Source: Sphingomonas sp. PAMC 26605 (GTDB taxonomy: Bacteria > Pseudomonadota > Alphaproteobacteria > Sphingomonadales > Sphingomonadaceae). Taken from it: a stretch of DNA of 64,000 nucleotides. The position numbers and the translations under genes were made by a program. The DNA is taken from the NCBI RefSeq assembly GCF_000241485.1, contig NZ_JH584241.1:2093502-2157501 (forward strand), written 5' to 3'. Below, one piece after another: positions 61,810 through 64,000 of the stretch. Each line of letters starts with the position of its first letter. Position 1 is the stretch's first letter. The notes below the pieces were generated by a model. It made no database searches. It was not told the DNA's origin and saw only the letters and a program-made list of their open reading frames with translations.

Positions 61810-61983
61810 ATGGCACACAAGTTCGTGATTGAGCAGAACAAGGCCGGCGATTATGTCGCCAAGTTCAAATACAATGCCGAGCTGATCTGGTGGACCGAAG
61901 GCTATGCGAGCAAGGCCGGTGCGCGCAATGCGATCGAATCGGTGCTTAAGAACGGCCCTGCCGCGCCGGTCGAGGAGGCCTAA
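61810..61983 (+). CDS. YegP-like small protein (DUF1508)
   Basis: A 57-residue protein reading [20 protein letters not shown], then [20 protein letters not shown] and [10 protein letters not shown]. This matches one DUF1508 repeat, as in E. coli YegP, which has two. GGGAGAG lies a few bases before the ATG. Its stop overlaps that of the convergent rnhA. Family function is unknown. Confidence 0.85.
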   Translation: MAHKFVIEQNKAGDYVAKFKYNAELIWWTEGYASKAGARNAIESVLKNGPAAPVEEA

Positions 61984-62444
61984 CCGCGCCGACCCGCGAG
62001 CACCGCGGCGTCGCTCGCCAGCCGGTCGGCGCGCTCATTGTCGGGGTGGCCGGCATGGCCCTTGACCCACACCCAGTCGATCCGGTGCGGCTTGGCGGCG
62101 TCGAGCAGCGCCTGCCACAGCTCGGCATTCTTGACCGGCTGCTTGGCGGCGGTCTTCCAGCCGTTCTTCTGCCACCCTTTGATCCACTTGGTCAGGCCGT
62201 CCATCACGTAGCGGCTGTCGGTCGACAGCGTCACGCGGCACGGGCGCTTGAGCGCATTGAGCCCCTCGATCGCCGCCATCAGCTCCATGCGGTTGTTGGT
62301 CGTGGGGTTCTCGCCGCCCGACAGTTCCTTTTCGGTCGTTCCCGAGCGAATCAGCGCACCCCAGCCGCCGGGGCCGGGATTGCCCTTGCACGCGCCATCG
62401 GTGGCGATTTCGACTCGGGTCATTTCGGCGGCAGTGTCGGTCAT
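61980..62444 (-). CDS. rnhA: Ribonuclease HI
   Basis: A 154-residue enzyme cutting RNA in RNA-DNA hybrids. Catalytic acidic residues appear in [31 protein letters not shown] and [11 protein letters not shown]. Length equals E. coli RnhA (155). The ATG at 62444 overlaps the thrB stop as ATGA; a second Met seven residues later is possible. Last gene of an ispH-thrB-rnhA operon. Confidence 0.97.
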   Translation of the reverse strand: MTDTAAEMTRVEIATDGACKGNPGPGGWGALIRSGTTEKELSGGENPTTNNRMELMAAIEGLNALKRPCRVTLSTDSRYVMDGLTKWIKGWQKNGWKTAAKQPVKNAELWQALLDAAKPHRIDWVWVKGHAGHPDNERADRLASDAAVLAGRRG

Positions 62445-63391
62445 TGGAAAAGGTCGTCCGTGGCGTAGGTTTGGTAGCGGCGCAGATAGGCCAGCGGATC
62501 CTTGCGTGTCACCAGCGCATCGGCCGGCGTGTTGAGCCAGTCCCACGCGCGCGACAGGAAGAAGCGCAGGCAAGCGCCCTTCGCGAGCGTAACGAGCTGC
62601 GCACGCTCGGCGGCCGACAGGCCGAAGGTCGCGTCATAGCCTTCGATCAGCGCGGCGCCGACCGCGCGGTCGATCGTGCGGCCTTCGGCGTCGAACGCCC
62701 AGGCGCTGTGCAGGATCGCGACGTCGAGCGCACGGATGTCGGTACAGGCGAAATAGAAGTCGATCAGCCCGCTGACCTGATCGCCGCGCATCAGCACGTT
62801 GTCGGGGAACAGATCGGCATGGATCGTCGCGGTCGGCAGGTCGCTCGGCCAGTCGCGCAGCACAGACGCGAGCATCGCGCTGGCGTTGGCATGGAGACCG
62901 GGTGCGATCGAATCGAGCTCCGTGCCGCAGCGGTCGAGCAGCGGCTGCCACGTCGCGACTCCCATAGAATTGGGGCGAACGGCGGCAAAGTCGGCGAGCG
63001 CGGCGTGCATCCGGCCCATCGCCTGCCCCGCGGCGAACGCCTGGGCGGGGGTCGGGTGCGTCACCGAAACCCCGGGCAGGAACTGGATCAGGCAGGCGGG
63101 CCGCCCTTCGAGCGTCTGGATCGCGACGCCGCCGCGATCCTTGATCGCCGGCGGCACGGGGTTGCCGCGCGCCGCGAGATGATCGAGCAGATCCATGAAA
63201 TAAGGCAGGTCGCCGCCGTCGACGCGCTTCTCGTAAAGCGTCAGGACGAAACGCCCGGTCGTCGTATCGACGAGATAATTGGTATTCTCGACCCCCTCGG
63301 CGATTCCCTTGGACGAGACGAGGGCGCCGACGTCATAGCGGGCGAGGAAGCCGGCCAGCAGCTCGGCCGAAACGGGCGTGTAGACGGCCAT
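62441..63391 (-). CDS. thrB: Homoserine kinase, APH-fold (ThrB II)
   Basis: A 316-residue kinase phosphorylating homoserine in threonine synthesis. It uses the aminoglycoside phosphotransferase fold, with catalytic loop HADLFPDN and [10 protein letters not shown], not the GHMP fold of E. coli ThrB. The opening [20 protein letters not shown] is typical of the alphaproteobacterial type. Overlaps rnhA and starts 3 bases after ispH. Confidence 0.95.
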   Translation of the reverse strand: MAVYTPVSAELLAGFLARYDVGALVSSKGIAEGVENTNYLVDTTTGRFVLTLYEKRVDGGDLPYFMDLLDHLAARGNPVPPAIKDRGGVAIQTLEGRPACLIQFLPGVSVTHPTPAQAFAAGQAMGRMHAALADFAAVRPNSMGVATWQPLLDRCGTELDSIAPGLHANASAMLASVLRDWPSDLPTATIHADLFPDNVLMRGDQVSGLIDFYFACTDIRALDVAILHSAWAFDAEGRTIDRAVGAALIEGYDATFGLSAAERAQLVTLAKGACLRFFLSRAWDWLNTPADALVTRKDPLAYLRRYQTYATDDLFQ

Positions 63392-63394
63392 CGG

Positions 63395-64000
63395 TCAGGC
63401 GGCGGCGTCGAGGCCGCGCGGCAGCTTGAAGACGATCGTCTCGCGCTTGGTCTCGACCTCCTGCTCGGTCACCGCATAATGCTGTCCGAGCAGATCGACG
63501 AGTTCGCGCACCAGCACTTCGGGTGCCGAGGCGCCGGCGGTGATGCCGAGCGTCTTGACCCCGTCGAGAAACGCGAAGTCGAGTTCGGCGGCGCGCTGGA
63601 TCAGCCGGGCCGGGGTTCCCTCGCGTTCGGCGACCTCGACGAGGCGTACCGAATTGGATGAGTTGGGCGCACCGATCACGAGCACCGCGTCGCAGGCATG
63701 CGCGATCGCCTTGACCGCGCTTTGGCGATTCGACGTGGCGTAGCAAATGTCCTCGCCGCGCGGCGACAGCATCGTCGGGAAGCGCCGCTGCAAGGTCGCG
63801 ACCACGGCAGCAGTGTCGTCGATCGACAGCGTCGTCTGCGTCAGAAACGCGAGGCGGTCGGGGTCCGCCGGCGCATAGGCCTCGGCATCGGCGACAGTCT
63901 CGATCAGCGACATCGATCCTTCGGGCACCTGGCCGAAGGTGCCGACGACTTCGGGATGCCCCGCATGGCCGATGAAGACGATGTGCCGCCCCGCCTCGAC
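63395..64000 (-). CDS. ispH: 4-hydroxy-3-methylbut-2-enyl diphosphate reductase, C-terminal part
   Basis: The last 201 residues of IspH; the start is beyond the window edge. This Fe-S enzyme makes IPP and DMAPP in the MEP pathway. The reading frame enters at 64000 as VEAGRHIVFIGHAGHPEVVG, matching the GHxGHPE signature, then CYATSNRQSAV (cluster Cys), GAPNSSNSVRLVEVAE and GITAGASAPE. First gene of the ispH-thrB-rnhA operon. Confidence 0.95.
   Translation of the reverse strand, partial: VEAGRHIVFIGHAGHPEVVGTFGQVPEGSMSLIETVADAEAYAPADPDRLAFLTQTTLSIDDTAAVVATLQRRFPTMLSPRGEDICYATSNRQSAVKAIAHACDAVLVIGAPNSSNSVRLVEVAEREGTPARLIQRAAELDFAFLDGVKTLGITAGASAPEVLVRELVDLLGQHYAVTEQEVETKRETIVFKLPRGLDAAA

Overview
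The window looks like a chromosomal segment of a sphingomonad (Alphaproteobacteria, Sphingomonadales; Sphingomonas or a close relative). This rests on the high GC content, a CtrA regulator with a CtrA box and GANTC sites upstream, an EcfG-type general stress promoter, a PafA/SPAP-type alkaline phosphatase, several large TonB-dependent receptors, a Tad/Cpa pilus cluster and a B3 metallo-beta-lactamase. I see no insertion sequence, prophage, CRISPR array or plasmid function. Almost all the DNA is coding, and many genes overlap by 1-4 bases. The very long ORFs antisense to real genes are GC-driven shadows and are not annotated.

Layout. 0-4.6 kb: alkaline phosphatase, divergent from a DsbD-type thiol reductase that overlaps a B3 metallo-beta-lactamase. 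4.7-8.0 kb: a three-gene operon (circularly permuted ATP-grasp, alpha-E protein, transglutaminase-fold protein with Ser in place of the catalytic Cys). 8.0-12.8 kb: bpt, threonine ammonia-lyase, amidohydrolase, ctrA. 12.9-17.9 kb: AI-2E-family permease, LysR, pirin, WrbA, M15 peptidase and a pseudouridine synthase. 18.0-22.1 kb: a TPP riboswitch followed by a TonB receptor, an APH-fold kinase and a PnuC/PnuT-type permease, read as a thiamine acquisition operon. 22.2-25.3 kb: a stress cluster (two CsbD-like proteins, a PAS-LuxR regulator, a membrane protein) behind an EcfG-type promoter.

25.4-34.4 kb: a carbohydrate locus with GH3, an IclR regulator, GH31 and a TonB receptor. A 500-base divergent region in it holds a LacI/XylR-like operator. 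34.4-43 kb: GFA protein, hydrolase, M2 dipeptidase, small stress-type proteins, AMP nucleosidase, peroxiredoxin, YqgE and ahcY, the last with a perfect 16-bp palindrome upstream and a strong terminator. 43-48.6 kb: a third TonB receptor, three exported proteins of uncertain function and tRNA-Asn. 48.6-52.3 kb: NAD kinase, an EAL protein with degenerate GGDEF, and a membrane-anchored HhH protein. 52.4-59.7 kb: a Tad pilus assembly cluster (cpaA-B-C-D-E, tadB, tadC) that lacks the expected ATPase gene cpaF/tadA. 59.7-64 kb: hydrolase, D-arginine-dehydrogenase-like flavoprotein, a 57-residue YegP-like protein, and an ispH-thrB-rnhA operon cut by the window end.

The observations most worth a second look are the missing cpaF, the Cys-to-Ser transglutaminase beside ATP-grasp and alpha-E, the riboswitch-controlled thiamine operon with a candidate kinase, and the regulatory DNA upstream of ctrA, ahcY, GH31 and the GFA gene.
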